This document shows, piece by piece, positions 1 through 7,195 of a stretch of DNA of 15,620 nucleotides. The position numbers and the translations under genes were made by a program. The notes below the pieces were generated by a model. It saw only the letters and a list, made by a program, of their open reading frames with translations. It was not told where the DNA came from and did not search any database. Source of the stretch: Acidimicrobiales bacterium (GTDB lineage: Bacteria > Actinomycetota > Acidimicrobiia > Acidimicrobiales > Ilumatobacteraceae); NCBI GenBank assembly GCA_030830415.1, contig JAURNB010000120.1, forward strand, positions 1 through 15,620, read 5' to 3'. How positions within the stretch are numbered: position 1 is the first letter of the stretch; every line of letters starts with the position of its first letter.

Positions 1-636
1 CGCGCCCCTGCAAAAGTGCAGTCGGCTTTGCTGGAAGTAATGGCTGAGCGCCAAGTCACTATTGGCGGTGTGAGTACAAAACTCGCATTGCCGTTCATGG
101 TTCTTGCAACACAGAACCCCATTGAACAAGAAGGCGTGTATTTACTTCCTGAAGCACAACGCGACCGCTTCCTCATGCGCGTTCCTGTTGACTATCCGAC
201 ACTTGCTGAAGAACACGAAATTGCCCGACGTAGTTCAATGCCATCACGCACTCCACAACAAGTGCTGTCGATCGATGAGCTTGTTGCTCTGCAATTACAG
301 GCCAATGCATTGCCCGTGCCCGATGCGGTACAGGACTACGCAGTTCGTTTGGTAATGGCTACACGTAACCCTCGTGAATTTGGTTTCGATTCATTAGACG
401 GCTGGTTGTCTTTTGGTGCAAGCCCTCGCGCCACTATTGGTTTGCTCGCTGCTGGTCGTGGCTTGGCGCTGATGCGCAAACACAGCGTGGTGCAAGTGCA
501 AGACATCTACGACATTGCTTATGACGTGCTCAACCACAGGCTTGTTTTGTCGTGGGATGCAGTAACGCGCGGAGCATCGGTTGATGAATTCATTGTTGCG
601 CTGCTCGAACGAGTGCTCGCTCCTGTGGGCTGGTGA
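1..636 (+). CDS. MoxR-family AAA+ ATPase, C-terminal part (5' end outside window)
   Basis: The reading frame is open from base 1 (R-A-P-A-K-V-Q-S-A-L-L-E), so the gene begins before the window; the GTG at 16 is an internal valine. Visible parts are the MoxR-typical ALLEVMAERQVTIGG stretch, the sensor-1 segment LATQNPIEQEG, the arginine-finger region LPEAQRDRFLMRV and the C-terminal helical lid with GASPRA. Walker A and B lie upstream of the window. MoxR proteins are cytoplasmic chaperone-like ATPases that usually act with DUF58 and VWA partners in metal-cofactor insertion or envelope-stress complexes; the substrate here is unknown. The stop is followed one base later by the start of the DUF58 gene, which implies translational coupling and a shared operon. 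The family call is very secure; the physiological role is not. Confidence 0.95.
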   Translation, partial: RAPAKVQSALLEVMAERQVTIGGVSTKLALPFMVLATQNPIEQEGVYLLPEAQRDRFLMRVPVDYPTLAEEHEIARRSSMPSRTPQQVLSIDELVALQLQANALPVPDAVQDYAVRLVMATRNPREFGFDSLDGWLSFGASPRATIGLLAAGRGLALMRKHSVVQVQDIYDIAYDVLNHRLVLSWDAVTRGASVDEFIVALLERVLAPVGW

Positions 637-637
637 C

Positions 638-1522
638 ATGGCGCTGACTGCTCCGCCACGTTTGCCTCCTTCACTTCTCCCTGTGAGCAGAAGAATCTCG
701 GGGCTTTTGCATGGCGACTACTCGGGCCTTTTGCATCGTGCCGGTTCAGAAATTGGCGACACACGTCGGTACATGGAAGGCGACGATGTGCGTCGAATTG
801 ACTGGCCAGCAACTGCGCGAACCAATGAAACGCAGGTGCACGACACCATTGCCGACCATGAATTAGAGGCATGGTTAGTGGTCGACACGTCTGCCAGCAT
901 GAAATTTGGGACAGGCAAAATAACGAAAGCTCAAATGGCGAGTGATGTTGCAGGCGCCTTTGGATATCTCATTTCTCACACAGGAAATCGCTTGGGTTGC
1001 ATCACTACTGCGCTCTCTGCCGATTCGCTCATGCCGCGTAGTGGCACGCACCAACTTGCCCAGGTTTTAGGAAGGCTCGCAAAGACCGCTGACTCCGCAG
1101 GAACCTTGACCCAAGCACTAGAAAAATGTTTGTCGGCAAGTACGCGCCGAGGTCTTGTGGTTGTGGTGTCCGATTTTTACGATGAATCGCCTTGGCAAAA
1201 TGCAATGTCGCAACTGGCACAAAAACACGATGTCATAGCTGTCGCAATATCGGACCGTCGTGAACATGAGTTTCTCGATGTTGGAGTTGTGGAGTTCCGT
1301 GATGCTGAAACAGGGAAGACTGTTCGCATTGACACATCGCAGGCAGAGTGGCGAAGCAATTTTGCTGCCTCTGCACAGCAACGACATCAAAAAATTACTA
1401 ACGATATTCGCCTGGCGCGTGCCGACGGTTTGTCGCTATGCGCCGACGAAGATTGGGTGGCGCAACTTGCTACCTTTTTGCGCACACGAAAGCGTCGCTT
1501 AGCAATGGGGCATCGTCGATGA
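638..1522 (+). CDS. DUF58 domain protein (MoxR-associated, VWA-like fold)
   Basis: A 294-residue protein. The ATG at 638 was chosen because it lies one base after the MoxR stop; an upstream in-frame ATG at 581 would run 56 bases into MoxR. The DUF58 signature is clear: GDYSGLLHRAGSEIGDTRRYMEGDDVRRIDW at about residues 26-56, with the hallmark G-D-D-V-R-R-I-D-W at 48-56, then ARTNETQVH. A VWA-like metal site follows, D83-T-S85-A-S87, inside VVDTSASM. No signal peptide or transmembrane helix is evident, so it is probably cytoplasmic. DUF58 proteins accompany MoxR ATPases and VWA proteins and are thought to form a complex with them. Its stop overlaps the next start as ATGA (1519-1522). The family call is secure; the function is inferred from gene order. 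Confidence 0.92.
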   Translation: MALTAPPRLPPSLLPVSRRISGLLHGDYSGLLHRAGSEIGDTRRYMEGDDVRRIDWPATARTNETQVHDTIADHELEAWLVVDTSASMKFGTGKITKAQMASDVAGAFGYLISHTGNRLGCITTALSADSLMPRSGTHQLAQVLGRLAKTADSAGTLTQALEKCLSASTRRGLVVVVSDFYDESPWQNAMSQLAQKHDVIAVAISDRREHEFLDVGVVEFRDAETGKTVRIDTSQAEWRSNFAASAQQRHQKITNDIRLARADGLSLCADEDWVAQLATFLRTRKRRLAMGHRR

Positions 1523-2478
1523 TTGCCCTCTATCTACTTGAGCCATGGCGGCTTTTGCTCCTGGTTGTTCCCGGGTTACTTCTTGCGCTCTTGTATTTGT
1601 CGAGTAAGAAAAGATCCGAGTCTGCAGTTTCATTCAGCACGCTGGGCATGTTGGAGGGTTTGGTTGAAAAGCCTCGGCGGTGGAAGAGCCGTACGCCAGT
1701 TGCACTTGTGGTGGTGGCGCTGGTTCTTGGTGTGTTTGGCTTTGCTCGCCCGGCAACTAATGGAGTAGATGCAGGTAGCAAAGCAGTAGTGGTATTGGCT
1801 ATTGACGTGTCGTTGTCGATGAGTGCGGTCGACGTTGAACCGTCGCGTATTGAAGTAGCAAAAGATGCAGCGCTGCGCTTCGTGGCAAAAGCACCGAGCA
1901 ATACCCTCATCGGCGTGGTGGCATTCGATAGCAATGCACGGCAGATCATTGCTGCCACCGACAACAAAGCAGCTATTTCGCGGGTCATCACAGCGCTTCA
2001 GCCCGGAACAGGAACTGCAATTGGCGAGGCAATTTATGCGGCGCTCGACACCATTTCGTCAGCAGTTGACCCCAGCGGCGGCACAAAAAATGCGGGCACC
2101 ATCATTTTGTTGTCAGATGGCACCACAACCACGGGTCGCCCCGATACGGAAGCCGCTGCAGAGGCTCAATCTCTTGGAGTCAAAATCAATACCATTGCAT
2201 TCGGTACGCAAGACGGAACCGTGACAACTCCAGATGGCCAAGTGGTGTCGGTGCCGCCCGATGAGCAGGCACTCAGCAACATTGCCGATGTAGCTCGTGG
2301 TAAGTCGTTCACTGCAGCAACTGCGAAAGACCTCCAGGCAATTTACGATTCGCTAAGTGAAGCTGTTGTGCGGAAAACCAATGTTCACGAACATGGAGAT
2401 GTTTTTACCATGCTCAGCTTGTTGGCAATGTTTGTTGCTTCTGCACTCTCATTGCGATGGTTCCGCCGCATTATCTGA
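1519..2478 (+). CDS. VWA-domain membrane protein, BatA-like
   Basis: A 319-residue protein; the ATG at 1519 overlaps the DUF58 stop by four bases. Two hydrophobic segments (about residues 10-28 and 60-76) precede a von Willebrand factor A domain, and a further helix lies near the C-terminus (about 297-314, MLSLLAMFVASALSLRWF). The MIDAS metal site is complete: D96-V-S98-L-S100, T166 in GTGTAIGEA, and D200 in ILLSDGT. This is the usual BatA/Aerotolerance-type architecture, with the VWA domain held next to the membrane between helices. It probably works with the preceding MoxR and DUF58 proteins in an envelope or protein-maturation complex. Further BatB/C/D-like genes found in some genomes do not follow; the next gene is an unrelated methyltransferase. 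Family is secure, biological role unknown. Confidence 0.92.
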   Translation: MIALYLLEPWRLLLLVVPGLLLALLYLSSKKRSESAVSFSTLGMLEGLVEKPRRWKSRTPVALVVVALVLGVFGFARPATNGVDAGSKAVVVLAIDVSLSMSAVDVEPSRIEVAKDAALRFVAKAPSNTLIGVVAFDSNARQIIAATDNKAAISRVITALQPGTGTAIGEAIYAALDTISSAVDPSGGTKNAGTIILLSDGTTTTGRPDTEAAAEAQSLGVKINTIAFGTQDGTVTTPDGQVVSVPPDEQALSNIADVARGKSFTAATAKDLQAIYDSLSEAVVRKTNVHEHGDVFTMLSLLAMFVASALSLRWFRRII

Positions 2479-2482
2479 GCAC

Positions 2483-2488
2483 TAATGT
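2483..2488 (+). promoter_or_regulatory. -10 box (TAATGT) for leaderless methyltransferase transcript
   Basis: TAATGT fits TANNNT and ends six bases before the ATG at 2495, which has no Shine-Dalgarno sequence. The spacing predicts transcription starting at or next to the A of the start codon. It lies between the VWA stop and the methyltransferase, so that gene need not depend on the upstream operon. No convincing -35 box is seen. Confidence 0.45.
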
Positions 2489-2494
2489 TCAGCA

Positions 2495-3643
2495 ATGGGC
2501 ATTAGTGAGTTTCTCGACAATGTCGATATAGCTCATTTTGAGTCGTCTGAGGAGTTTTGGGAACGTCTCCACGGGCTACCAAATAAAGATGTCGCAGTAA
2601 TTGCGCGAACAATCTTTCAAGAACGTCAGTCGGGTCGAGTCAACCCACTGCACTCAGCATTCTTTTTTGAGTCACTGGAGAACACTCAGTTCTTCCACAA
2701 CGTGGTGTCGCCGTACCTCACAATTCTTTTACAAGAACTCGACACTATGCAGCTTCCTGCAGGCGATATTTTGGAGTTGGGAAGTGGGGCTGGTGTAGTT
2801 GCATGCTTTCTCGCGCAGAAGTATCCAGAGAAAACCGTGGTGGGAGTCGACCTACTTCCCGCCGTCGTACAGACTGCACAAAAATTGGCGCAGCTGTTGG
2901 GGTTGTCCAACATTGAATTTCATCAGGCAGAAATTGCGGGACTGCACTTAGAGCAAACCTTTGGCTGTATTCTTTCCGTTGCCCTACGCGAAGAGATGTC
3001 GTCAGGACGACAGGGGTCGTTCGGCTATTTCTCTGCAATCGCCGAACTTCCTCAAGCGCTCACCACAGCGTCGTCACCTTTGTCGCAGTGTGTTGCTGAG
3101 CATCTTGCAGCAGATGGGTTGTACATCTCGCTCGAACGATGTCACGATGTTGCCTCAATTGCCTCGTGGGTAGGTGAATTGCAATCGGTAGGCATTTCCC
3201 CAGATCTAGAACGCAGCACAATGTTGGTTTTCTCTGGTGTGCTCACTGGGCCAGAAAAGATGCCGCTCTTGTTGTCTGTACATGCCGATGCCCGTGTTGA
3301 TGCAGGGTCGTTGCTGCAGTGGCGGATGAATGGAAGTAACGAAACGCAAAGCGACGAACTTGCAGTGGAATCTCGTGTGTACTCTCAACGGGCCTGGCGC
3401 GTTGTCAAGGCAATGGAGTTTGGCATTCGCGATGAATTAGGCGATGCCGCAGCACGGGTTTACCTATTGGAGTGTGATCGTGAAGGTCTGGTGTATTTCA
3501 CTACAAACCGTGGAGCACGTGAAATTGTCTTTGAATCATCATTCGGCGGGGCGCCAATACTTTCAAACAAGTTTGAACACATGTTGGGTGAGTTGACGTA
3601 CAACCCGAGCGTTGTTGACGTGCGCAGTATTACTTCGCTGTAG
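2495..3643 (+). CDS. Class I SAM-dependent methyltransferase with uncharacterised C-terminal half
   Basis: A 382-residue protein. Rossmann-fold motif I is D91-ILELGSGAG-100, followed by the second-strand acidic residue D119 in KTVVGVDLLP and then NIEFHQAEIAGL, as in class I methyltransferases that bind S-adenosylmethionine. About 90 residues precede the fold (including ERQSGRVNPLHSAFFFES), and roughly 180-200 residues after it match no domain I recognise. Substrate is unknown. The start at 2495 is supported by a -10 box six bases upstream and by the lack of any SD sequence. The 3' end overlaps the convergent universal stress gene by 14 bases. No neighbour suggests a pathway. The methyltransferase fold is secure; a more specific label would be guesswork. 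Confidence 0.8.
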   Translation: MGISEFLDNVDIAHFESSEEFWERLHGLPNKDVAVIARTIFQERQSGRVNPLHSAFFFESLENTQFFHNVVSPYLTILLQELDTMQLPAGDILELGSGAGVVACFLAQKYPEKTVVGVDLLPAVVQTAQKLAQLLGLSNIEFHQAEIAGLHLEQTFGCILSVALREEMSSGRQGSFGYFSAIAELPQALTTASSPLSQCVAEHLAADGLYISLERCHDVASIASWVGELQSVGISPDLERSTMLVFSGVLTGPEKMPLLLSVHADARVDAGSLLQWRMNGSNETQSDELAVESRVYSQRAWRVVKAMEFGIRDELGDAAARVYLLECDREGLVYFTTNRGAREIVFESSFGGAPILSNKFEHMLGELTYNPSVVDVRSITSL

Positions 3644-4073
3644 TACGGCTTTCGGGTGGAATCACCACCACAGGAACCGTGGCGTGTCGTGTGATGTAGT
3701 CGGCAACAGAACCCAGCAAGATGCCAGCAATTCCACTGTGTCCGCGTGCACCAATGACCAATAAATCGATGTTCGGAATGTTTAAAGTGTCGCGAGCATC
3801 GCCTTCAATGAGGTCGCGCTTCAGCATGACTTCGTGTTCTTTGGCTAAAGGGATGAAACGAACAAATTCGCCTTCCAAGAGTTCAGTGGCTGCAGTGTCG
3901 TCAATGGTGAATGCCGTCGCTAGTTCTGTGCCGTACACGTAGGGGTGCCACACGTGAACTAAAACGACAGTGTCGCCTTGGCGAGCATGTTCTATCGCCC
4001 ATTTCACTGCGGCTCGTGAGTTTTCGGAGCCGTCTATTCCTACTGCTATGCGTTGTTTTGGGTGCTTCGACAT
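3630..4073 (-). CDS. Universal stress protein (UspA family)
   Basis: A single-domain USP of 147 residues, the usual length. It opens with the first strand RIAVGIDGSENSRAAVKWAIEHA and ends with the nucleotide-binding motif G-x2-G-x9-G-S: G108-A-R-G111, then G121-S122 (GARGHSGIAGILLGSVADYI), followed by VPVVVIPP. This motif marks the ATP-binding subclass. USPs are cytoplasmic dimers that accumulate under starvation or stress; the partner is not shown. The gene converges on the methyltransferase, the two ends overlapping by 14 bases, and lies 48 bases downstream of the release factor 3 gene on the same strand. It has its own likely leaderless promoter and no SD. Confidence 0.95.
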   Translation of the reverse strand: MSKHPKQRIAVGIDGSENSRAAVKWAIEHARQGDTVVLVHVWHPYVYGTELATAFTIDDTAATELLEGEFVRFIPLAKEHEVMLKRDLIEGDARDTLNIPNIDLLVIGARGHSGIAGILLGSVADYITRHATVPVVVIPPESRTTAK

Positions 4074-4079
4074 AAGGCA

Positions 4080-4085
4080 AGGGTA
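4080..4085 (-). promoter_or_regulatory. -10 box (TACCCT) for leaderless universal stress gene
   Basis: On the minus strand TACCCT is followed by six bases (TGCCTT) and then the ATG of the USP gene. The spacing fits a leaderless start, and there is no SD. It lies in the 48-base gap after the release factor 3 gene, so the USP can be transcribed on its own. Confidence 0.45.
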
Positions 4086-4121
4086 TGACGAACCTGTAAA
4101 TGATGCGAGAGGAAAAAGTAC

Positions 4122-5735
4122 CTATTTTGACGAGTCGGTGTCGGCCAAAATAGGTGTGAGGGTGAGCTCTGGTTCATCGACTTCAAGGCGTTGCAGGCGA
4201 TATTTGTTTTCAAATAGTGCAACGAGGGCATTGTCGCCACGCTTCAAAATGCGAATACCGCCGATGCGACGCAAGCGGTCGACGCTCTTTTCATCGGTAA
4301 TGCGGATGGCCTGATAAATAGCGGGGTTGACTTCAACAGGTGAATTGAATTCACTAGCGAGTCGGTAGGCAAAAACTTCAATTTGCAGTGCACCCACTGC
4401 AGCCAAAATGGGTTCAGAGTCGGCGAGGTCGGGGTCACGCAACACTTGCACAACGCCTTCTTCGTCGAGCTGTGCAAGACCGCGGCGGAATTGCTTGACG
4501 CGACCGCCATCGGTGGGGCGAGCAGTAGCAAAAACTTCTGGTGCAAAGCGAGGGACCCCAGGATAAGTCACGGGACTGCTGGCATAAATGGTGTCGCCAA
4601 TTTGTAAGCCAGCGGCATTAATGAGGCCAATGATGTCGCCAGGGTAAGCAACATCGATGGTTTCGCGGTCGGCACCAAATGCTGTTGTTGCGTATTTCGT
4701 GCTCACAGGCTTTTCGCTGCGCGAGCATGTTGCATCCATGCCGCGGGTGAATTCGCCAGAGCAGACCCGGGCAAATGCCAAACGGTCGCGATGGTTGGGG
4801 TCCATGTTTGCTTGTACCTTGAAAACGAAGGCAGAAAACGGCGTGGCAAGCCCGCGGTCGTTGCCGTCAATATCGGTACGAGGCGCTGGCGCTGGTGCAA
4901 TATCGATAACAGCATCGAGCAACATGCGCACACCAAAGTTGGTAATTGCAGAACCCACAAACACTGGTGTTGATTCGCCGGCAAGGAAAGACTCAACATC
5001 AACGTCTGCTTCAATGGCATCGAGTAGCGAACAACTTTCCATTGCGGTTGTCCATGCATTTCCTTCTTCTTCTGCTGCACGCTCTACAGAGACAATTTCT
5101 TCGGGCGCGAGTGAAGAACCTCGAGCTGTTCGGGTAAAGCGAATGTATTCACCAGTGCGGCGGTCGATAACACCGCGAAAGTCACCAGGAATACCTACCG
5201 GCCATGTTGCTGGGGTGGGGCGTAATCCAATTTGCTTCTCAACTTCATCAAGAAGCTCGAATGGGTCACGACCCGGGCGGTCGAACTTGTTGAAGAAAGT
5301 AATAACGGGCAAGTTTCGTGAGCGACACACTTGGAAAAGCTTTAATGTTTGTGGCTCAATACCTTTGGCGGTGTCGAGCACCATAATGACCGCATCAACA
5401 GCAGCAAGTACGCGGTAGGTGTCTTCCGAGAAGTCTTTGTGGCCTGGCGTATCGAGCAAGTTGAAAACGTGACCGCGATAGGGAAACTGTAAAACGGCCG
5501 ATGAAATGGAAATGCCGCGCTGGCGCTCTATGTCCATCCAGTCAGAAGTTGAGGCCTTGCGATCGCCGCGGTTATGAACAGCACCTGCTTCTTGCACGGC
5601 GCCTGCATACAACAGGAATTTCTCGGTGAGGGTGGTTTTACCGGCGTCAGGGTGGCTGATGATGGCAAAAGTGCGCCGGCGGGTGGCTTCAAGGGCGATA
5701 TCGCCAGTTGCGAGGGTGGGGGCAAGGTTTTCCAT
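4122..5735 (-). CDS. prfC: Peptide chain release factor 3 (RF3)
   Basis: A 537-residue translational GTPase, close to the usual RF3 length of about 530. RF3 removes RF1/RF2 from the ribosome after peptide release. GTPase motifs are complete: G1 SHPDAGKTT (27-35), G2 RGIS (73-76), G3 DTPGH (95-99) and G4 NKFD (149-152). SHPDAGKTTLTEKFLL and DWMDIERQRGISI are typical of RF3 rather than EF-G. The C-terminal half holds the expected beta-barrel domains (TPFSAFVFKVQANMDPNHRDRLAF). I placed the start at MENLAPTLATGDIALEATRRRTFAI; the frame stays open 34 codons further up to 5837, but that extension would cover the divergent Cys-rich gene's start and resembles no RF3 sequence. No SD is seen. RF3 is patchily distributed in Actinobacteria. 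Confidence 0.95.
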   Translation of the reverse strand: MENLAPTLATGDIALEATRRRTFAIISHPDAGKTTLTEKFLLYAGAVQEAGAVHNRGDRKASTSDWMDIERQRGISISSAVLQFPYRGHVFNLLDTPGHKDFSEDTYRVLAAVDAVIMVLDTAKGIEPQTLKLFQVCRSRNLPVITFFNKFDRPGRDPFELLDEVEKQIGLRPTPATWPVGIPGDFRGVIDRRTGEYIRFTRTARGSSLAPEEIVSVERAAEEEGNAWTTAMESCSLLDAIEADVDVESFLAGESTPVFVGSAITNFGVRMLLDAVIDIAPAPAPRTDIDGNDRGLATPFSAFVFKVQANMDPNHRDRLAFARVCSGEFTRGMDATCSRSEKPVSTKYATTAFGADRETIDVAYPGDIIGLINAAGLQIGDTIYASSPVTYPGVPRFAPEVFATARPTDGGRVKQFRRGLAQLDEEGVVQVLRDPDLADSEPILAAVGALQIEVFAYRLASEFNSPVEVNPAIYQAIRITDEKSVDRLRRIGGIRILKRGDNALVALFENKYRLQRLEVDEPELTLTPILADTDSSK

Positions 5736-5786
5736 AAGAAAGGCCGCAAGGCAGTGGTTCAACCTACCGCAAAGTCTCACGTTCCC

Positions 5787-5795
5787 TGATACCCT
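5787..5795 (+). promoter_or_regulatory. Extended -10 (TGa-TACCCT) for the Cys-rich small protein
   Basis: TGA-TACCCT matches the extended -10 form TGn-TANNNT and ends seven bases before the ATG at 5803. It predicts a leaderless transcript starting at the start codon, in keeping with the G-run but poor SD spacing. It is embedded in the dyad at 5789-5804. No clear -35 box is present. Confidence 0.5.
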
Positions 5796-5804
5796 AGGGG
5801 GTAT
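5789..5804. promoter_or_regulatory. CsoR-like operator dyad overlapping a leaderless promoter
   Basis: ATACCCTAGGGGGTAT is a dyad with TACCC and GGGTA arms, the pattern bound by CsoR/RcnR-family metal or persulfide sensors; from memory it resembles the Bacillus copZA CsoR operator (TACCC-TAC-GGGGGTA). It lies between the divergent RF3 and Cys-rich genes. Its right arm includes the A and T of the ATG at 5803, and its left arm contains the -10 box, so a bound repressor would block transcription of the small gene. The regulator is not encoded in this window. Confidence 0.45.
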
Positions 5805-5988
5805 GTGTAGAAAAGTGAATTGCAGAAAATGTGGCAAGCCGAGTTGGGCGGGGTGTGGTGCTCACGTTGAACAAGTGCTCGGAGATGTTCCTCAAAGTCA
5901 GCGCTGCCAGTGCAAAATGCAGGCAAAAAACGTCGAACCCGCAAAGAGAACTTTCATGTCGAAGTTGCTGAAGAAAATCAGCAAGTAA
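5803..5988 (+). CDS. Small conserved Cys-rich protein (MCRxVxCxxCGKxxWAGCGxH family)
   Basis: A 61-residue protein starting at ATG 5803. The N-terminus MCRKVNCRKCGKPSWAGCG matches a widespread but, as far as I know, uncharacterised bacterial small-protein family that usually begins MCR.V.C..CGK..WAGCG.H. Six cysteines (C2, C7, C10, C18, C35, C37) and H21 could bind a metal or undergo thiol chemistry; C7-x2-C10 and C35-x-C37 are the obvious pairs. The tail (KRTFMSKLLKKISK) is basic and amphipathic. The start is supported by an extended -10 box seven bases upstream and by the family N-terminus; the longer open frame back to 5626 lies antisense to RF3. Thioredoxin follows after 39 bases, so both may share a transcript and a thiol-redox or metal-stress role (inference). 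Confidence 0.8.
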   Translation: MCRKVNCRKCGKPSWAGCGAHVEQVLGDVPQSQRCQCKMQAKNVEPAKRTFMSKLLKKISK

Positions 5989-6027
5989 TCTGTGAACAAC
6001 CAACAACCGAAAGAAAAGCAGAGAGCC

Positions 6028-6396
6028 ATGGCCACTTTTAATCTCACAGCAGAAAAATTCGAAGAAACAGTGACCGCCGATGGCATCACCTTTATTGACT
6101 TTTGGGCCGAATGGTGTGGCCCATGCAAGTCGTTTGGCCCCATTTACGAAAAGGCATCCGACGCCAATGCCGATATTCGCTTCGCAAAGGTCGATACCGA
6201 AGCCGAGCAAGACCTTGCAGGTGGGCTCCGCATTCAGTCAATTCCCACCATCATGGCTTTCCGCGACGGTGTCTTGCTATTTTCGCAACCAGGCGCCTTG
6301 CCAGCAGCTTCGTTCGACGAACTCATTGCCGCCATTCGCGCAGTCGATATGGACGACGTTCGACGCCAGATCGCAGAGGCAGAAGCAACGGAGTAA
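6028..6396 (+). CDS. Thioredoxin-like protein
   Basis: A 122-residue thioredoxin fold protein with the canonical active site W29-C30-G-P-C33 in FIDFWAEWCGPCKSF, the cis-proline at P73 (SIPTIMAF) and the usual strand FAKVDTEAEQDLA. It would reduce protein disulfides in the cytoplasm; no signal peptide is present. Compared with housekeeping TrxA (about 105-110 residues) it has a C-terminal extension with an acidic, helical tail (MDDVRRQIAEAEATE). I chose ATG 6028 (M-A-T-F) with a weak AGAGAG upstream; a GTG at 5992 in frame would add 12 unlikely residues. It follows the Cys-rich small gene and is followed nine bases later by the enoyl-CoA hydratase gene. Confidence 0.93.
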   Translation: MATFNLTAEKFEETVTADGITFIDFWAEWCGPCKSFGPIYEKASDANADIRFAKVDTEAEQDLAGGLRIQSIPTIMAFRDGVLLFSQPGALPAASFDELIAAIRAVDMDDVRRQIAEAEATE

Positions 6397-6405
6397 GGTC
6401 GCGAC

Positions 6406-7191
6406 ATGAGTGAAATTGTGACCAAAGAATATTGCATTGTTGAAAAGTCAGAGCATGTGCTCACAGTGCGCTTGAACAGGCCAGAGCGCTTGAACGCACT
6501 GCATTCACTTGCGCATTTAGAACTCGCAGAAGTTTTTGATGACTATGAATCTGACGACAACATGTGGGTCGCAATTATCACTGGTGAAGGCCGCGGCTTT
6601 TGCGCAGGAAACGACCTGCGTTACCAAGCAGAAGGTGGAGTGCGGCATGCAACTCCCAAAGGTTTTGCTGGAGTTACCTCGCGTTGGAATATGACCAAGC
6701 CCATCATTGCTGCCGTGAATGGCGTTGCAATGGGTGGCGGTTTTGAAATCGCACTTGCCTGCGACATCATCATCGCCTCCGACCAGGCAAAGTTTGCATT
6801 GCCCGAACCAAAGGTGGGTCTTGCTGCATTAGCTGGTGGGCTGCAGAGGCTCTCGCGCCAAATTGGTTCCAAGCGTGCACTCGGAATGATTCTCACGGGT
6901 CGTCATGTGAGTGCTGCAGAAGGTCATGAACTGGGGTTCATCAACGAAGTGGTACCGCACGATGAACTGATGGAACGCACCATGGTGTGGGTGAATCAAA
7001 TCTTGGCGTGCTCTCCATTGTCGTTGCGGGCAAGTAAAGATGTGGTGTATCGCAGCCTCGATACTGCGTCGCTTCGCGAATCAATGGAAGCCGATTACGA
7101 GACTGTGAAACAACTCGTGAAGAGCGATGATTTCATTGAAGGGCCGAAGGCTTTCGCGGAAAAGCGCCCGCCCAACTGGAGCGGTCACTAA
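6406..7191 (+). CDS. Enoyl-CoA hydratase/isomerase (crotonase) family protein
   Basis: A 261-residue crotonase. The CoA-binding and oxyanion-hole segments are present: ITGEGRGFCAGNDL (about 59-71) and AAVNGVAMGGGFEIALACDI (102-121). Both catalytic glutamates of true hydratases are in place, E114 (GGFEIA) and E134 (ALPEPKVGL), so it probably hydrates a 2-enoyl-CoA in fatty-acid, terpenoid, steroid or aromatic breakdown; the substrate cannot be read. The C-terminus FAEKRPPNW is the typical crotonase ending. An AAGG about seven bases upstream of the ATG is the likely SD. The phosphotransferase gene begins five bases after the stop, suggesting one operon for acyl-CoA metabolism. Confidence 0.93.
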   Translation: MSEIVTKEYCIVEKSEHVLTVRLNRPERLNALHSLAHLELAEVFDDYESDDNMWVAIITGEGRGFCAGNDLRYQAEGGVRHATPKGFAGVTSRWNMTKPIIAAVNGVAMGGGFEIALACDIIIASDQAKFALPEPKVGLAALAGGLQRLSRQIGSKRALGMILTGRHVSAAEGHELGFINEVVPHDELMERTMVWVNQILACSPLSLRASKDVVYRSLDTASLRESMEADYETVKQLVKSDDFIEGPKAFAEKRPPNWSGH

Positions 7192-7195
7192 CAGT

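Noticed and set aside
3168..3177. GGTAGGTGAA copy inside the methyltransferase gene, similar to the dyad arms near the P450
   Set aside because: It is a single half-site within coding sequence (encoding VGE) without a partner arm; a chance match is enough.
3630..3643. 14-base overlap of convergent gene ends as a regulatory antisense device
   Set aside because: Short convergent overlaps are common in compact genomes, and nothing else points to regulation.
4657..5418. 253-codon open frame on the plus strand
   Set aside because: It lies wholly antisense to the release factor 3 gene, whose motifs are complete; the translation is Ser/Arg-rich with no domain pattern.
5736..5837. N-terminal extension of release factor 3
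   Set aside because: The extra 34 codons overlap the divergent promoter and the Cys-rich gene's start and do not resemble RF3.
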